Shown one piece after another: positions 63,801 through 64,000 of a stretch of 64,000 bases of DNA; positions within the stretch are counted from its first letter, which is position 1, and every line of letters starts with the position of its first letter. The notes beneath the pieces are model-generated. The model was given only the letters and a program-made list of their open reading frames with translations, made no database searches and was not told the DNA's origin. Source of the stretch: Kitasatospora atroaurantiaca (lineage in GTDB: Bacteria > Actinomycetota > Actinomycetes > Streptomycetales > Streptomycetaceae); assembly GCF_007828955.1 (NCBI RefSeq), contig NZ_VIVR01000001.1:2852001-2916000 (forward strand). Direction: 5' to 3'. The position numbers and the translations under genes are program-made.

Positions 63801-64000
63801 CACCGTTGCTGTAGCCGGCGTTGCCGTTGGCGTCGGTGCGGCTGGCCACCTGGTCGTACTGGTTGTACGTGGTGGTCCGGGTGCGCGGCGCGTCACCGCC
63901 GGTGGCGTCGGCGACGGTCTGCGAGGTGGGGTTGCCGTCCACGTCGAAGACGGTGGTGGCGACGGCGGTGTGCGTCGCGCCGGTCACCTGGTCCGTGGTG
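57898..64000 (-). CDS. Rhs/YD-repeat polymorphic toxin with LamG, HINT and NS2-type nuclease tip, 5' truncated
   Basis: At least 2,034 residues, open to the right edge. Many YD repeats (YDxxGxxxxxxDxxGxxTxYxYD type) cover roughly 60,000-64,000. They are interrupted by a LamG/concanavalin-like domain (about 62,560-63,220). The Rhs core end (GSRWYNPGNGQFLNKDTVEL, NPFAYVNDNPLAGTDPDG) lies near 60,000. A glycine/alanine-rich hydrophobic stretch (59,020-59,560) follows, then a HINT domain (about 58,410-59,015) from GCHSFTGATPVLM to TPVLVHNC. The C-terminal tip has RGHLLAGRLGG and NLVTLTQDPINTPLMRDL, typical of DNA/RNA non-specific endonuclease NS2 toxins. The C-terminal 500 bases have lower GC than the core. 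Confidence 0.92.
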   Translation of the reverse strand, partial: TTDQVTGATHTAVATTVFDVDGNPTSQTVADATGGDAPRTRTTTYNQYDQVASRTDANGNAGYSNGATTSMAFDSAGNLTQETDPAGNVHTYTYDSSGKLLTRSLLNYTGDPVNPSPATTLVESSRAYDPAGRLASITDSMGNTTKYTYTDDGLTATVTRTDSTGTNSFVVQSNAYDAAGNLTQRTTGNGATVTQYQVDAASRTTSTTVDPSGVNRTTSVSFTPDDLVATVNEHDTSGWDRTTTTSYDTAGRALSRTLYGDASGHPNGWWKLDQTSGSTVTDNSGTGYTAATSGAVTWSGGAASFDGTGGAISTNGPVINSTSSYTVSAWVNLADNTTWHSFVTQGGTNVPSFHLSYDKNLGWAFIATSSDSKTPSAYYSASSSSVALNTWTHLVGVFDSSNGAMKLYVNGALAGSGTNPSPWTGTGGLTIGQSKPLTGAPYDFHKGQIGNVQVYQRAVSATEAQTLYANGRTGGTVGSSSQRTTRYTYDQRGLVKMMFDPNGEETDFDYDEAGNQVMVSAPTTTVENVGGTPVQASPTSFMGFNTFGEEVEQLDPNGNVVKHTYDANGEETSTTDPNYTPPGSSTPITATTTQTYDALGEVVKATRPDGKYSSYLFGQRGELAQETTPDGRSTRYTYDTNGERLSVTEVSGAVRQATYDWMGRQLTSTTLERYPTAQTVTSTSSYAVTSGNPYGAFLASQTSAEGRSISYGYDRLGELTSTTDPVGNITRYTYDYKGNQQKTIAPDGTWSEISYNAADQPSYAKQYDASGNLLAQTSNVYDSVGNLLSATDATGHTSTFTYDTNGRMINEVQPVSATSSITTSFGYDAVGHRTRFTDGRGNAWKYSYNTWGARESVIAPATTAFPNAADGTSTYIYDQLGQLTQVNQPGGVTYTMSYDDTGNLVSQSGSGAEVATATRSFTYDALGQVLTANTAAAGTVGQTGFQASTSETFGYDDRGHLLSASGSAGNSTFAYSKDGLLSSRTDAAGTTGYTYDNAGRLATLADPATGNTLTYSYNSMSLPTSISYGASGQNRTFTYDNRHRLTGDTLTNGASTLASITYGYDVKSNLTSKTTTGVAGAAANTYTYDWANRLTSWNNGTTNTAYSYDASGNRIQVGSSVYTYDQRDQLTSDGQHTYVYSARGTMTEDRTGGQPTTYSSDAFGQQIVAGQQTYNLDAGGRVITAANGVTGTRTFQYVGSSNSVASDGSNTYTWDPGSNLIGVNTPGGAASTGRLAMTDQHDDVIGQFAAGSTTLTGSQTYNPLGNVTATSGLIGQLGFQSGWTDALTSKVNMGSRWYNPGNGQFLNKDTVELNPAPTSVSANPFAYVNDNPLAGTDPDGHCSWYDVVCGAKKVGSAVVNTVSSAWDTASSYVSSAAAWVEEKAERAYHYVAQVAQEVVQTVQRTVTAVVHHVADVGRRVYRSARRVYRNTVRTVRRVVKAAVHVVKTAYHAAAKATSHVVHTVGKAVVHAAKATGKAVAKTAAAAVKVVKDHAAGIASMAVSVGVFLGCEAGAAALTGGVGGVAAIAGCGALAGAAGAAAGQAVNCMKGLPGACSGSAFGTALAVGAIGGAVGGALGGAFGGKLASSALGEILPGFATGAIEGAAIGGVSGAVSGAAGYGLSCGNNCSWTGAASAGISGAVDGAKMGGAFGAAGGALGGKSGCHSFTGATPVLMADNATKPIDQVKIGDRITNSVPGKEGTETHTVTDVIVTTTDHDFVDLKIAPVTTSPTASAETRTAEEPRSGGRWSKALLGLAAGVAAIGLWASAPAQPAQAAERSSSTAQEATLTTTFTHPFYDETQQAFVEAKDLRVGDSLQTPTGAAKVTSVHRYHADTTTYDLTVGDLHTYFVEAGTTPVLVHNCGDTYGAGGSVRYGALDELGRPTGVSASVRPGMLKIPGVQKGTGSEAGSLKPPGWRGNGTLFNEARGHLLAGRLGGRGTGKNARQNLVTLTQDPINTPLMRDLVEGPIYDAVKGGETVQYSVTPVYEGSNPIPIELRMEAHGSQGFQLSAWLTNPAAAVRTAGGAGWGGMY

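Noticed and set aside
57901..64000. Insertion sequence or prophage around the toxin
   Set aside because: No transposase, integrase or terminal repeats were seen in the visible part; the gene continues past the window edge so flanks on that side are unknown.

Overview
The window is high-GC DNA with strong G/C third-codon bias, many GTG and TTG starts, and -10 boxes sitting 6-8 bases upstream of start codons (leaderless genes). The gene content (AfsQ1/AfsQ2/SigQ, acyl-CoA carboxylase epsilon subunit, MmpB-like micro-protein, single-domain BirA, full hut pathway) points to a streptomycete, Streptomyces or Kitasatospora. From memory, genes at 0-19 kb follow the order of S. coelicolor SCO304x-SCO307x and genes at 20-56 kb follow SCO4932 down to SCO4904, so two loci far apart in that genome appear joined here, with the join inside the histidine-utilisation genes. 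This was not checked by alignment.

Layout. 0-8 kb: LytR-CpsA-Psr proteins, acyl-CoA dehydrogenase, UDP-glucose dehydrogenase, a CoA-binding protein, a DUF4234 membrane protein, an M19 dipeptidase and purK-purE. 8-13 kb: GtrA-type flippase, a two-component system flanked by two different tandem-repeat arrays, and a POT peptide transporter. 13-22 kb: histidine catabolism (hutI, hutF, an M20 amidohydrolase, hutU, hutH) with an RpiR/MurR regulator. 22-27 kb: fdhD, a GGDEF diguanylate cyclase next to an adenylate cyclase, and birA. 27-33.5 kb: biotin-dependent acyl-CoA carboxylase (beta, epsilon, biotinylated alpha) with mmpB and maf. 33.7-47.7 kb: DeoR regulator, quinone dehydrogenase, gamma-glutamylcyclotransferase, purine nucleoside phosphorylase, phosphopentomutase-like enzyme, ABC-2 exporter with TetR regulator, deoC, two aldehyde dehydrogenases and a uridine kinase; this reads as nucleoside and deoxyribose salvage. 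47.7-51.8 kb: amino-acid permease, DAP-decarboxylase-like PLP enzyme and PucR regulator. 51.9-56.4 kb: sigQ divergent from afsQ1-afsQ2-afsQ3, then a VanZ protein. 56.3-64 kb: a lipoprotein, then a SUKH immunity protein and a very large Rhs/YD-repeat polymorphic toxin that runs off the right edge.

Most notable items: (1) the Rhs toxin, with a LamG insert, a HINT self-cleavage domain that itself carries a membrane/signal-like segment, a C-terminal NS2-type nuclease tip and a low-GC SUKH immunity gene; (2) a perfect 33-bp-arm palindrome between the nucleoside phosphorylase and the phosphomutase; (3) an identical 12-bp palindrome in the pnp and deoC promoters, suggesting one regulator for both; (4) a 33-bp tandem repeat that duplicates the stop codon and C-terminal end of a histidine kinase gene; (5) a CRP-type palindrome and an AfsQ1-type direct repeat at sensible regulatory positions; (6) a hut cluster whose missing N-formylglutamate deformylase could be the embedded allantoate-amidohydrolase-like protein.

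Limits: all family calls come from reading motifs and from memory, with no database search. Start sites were chosen from Shine-Dalgarno or leaderless -10 spacing and several remain uncertain.
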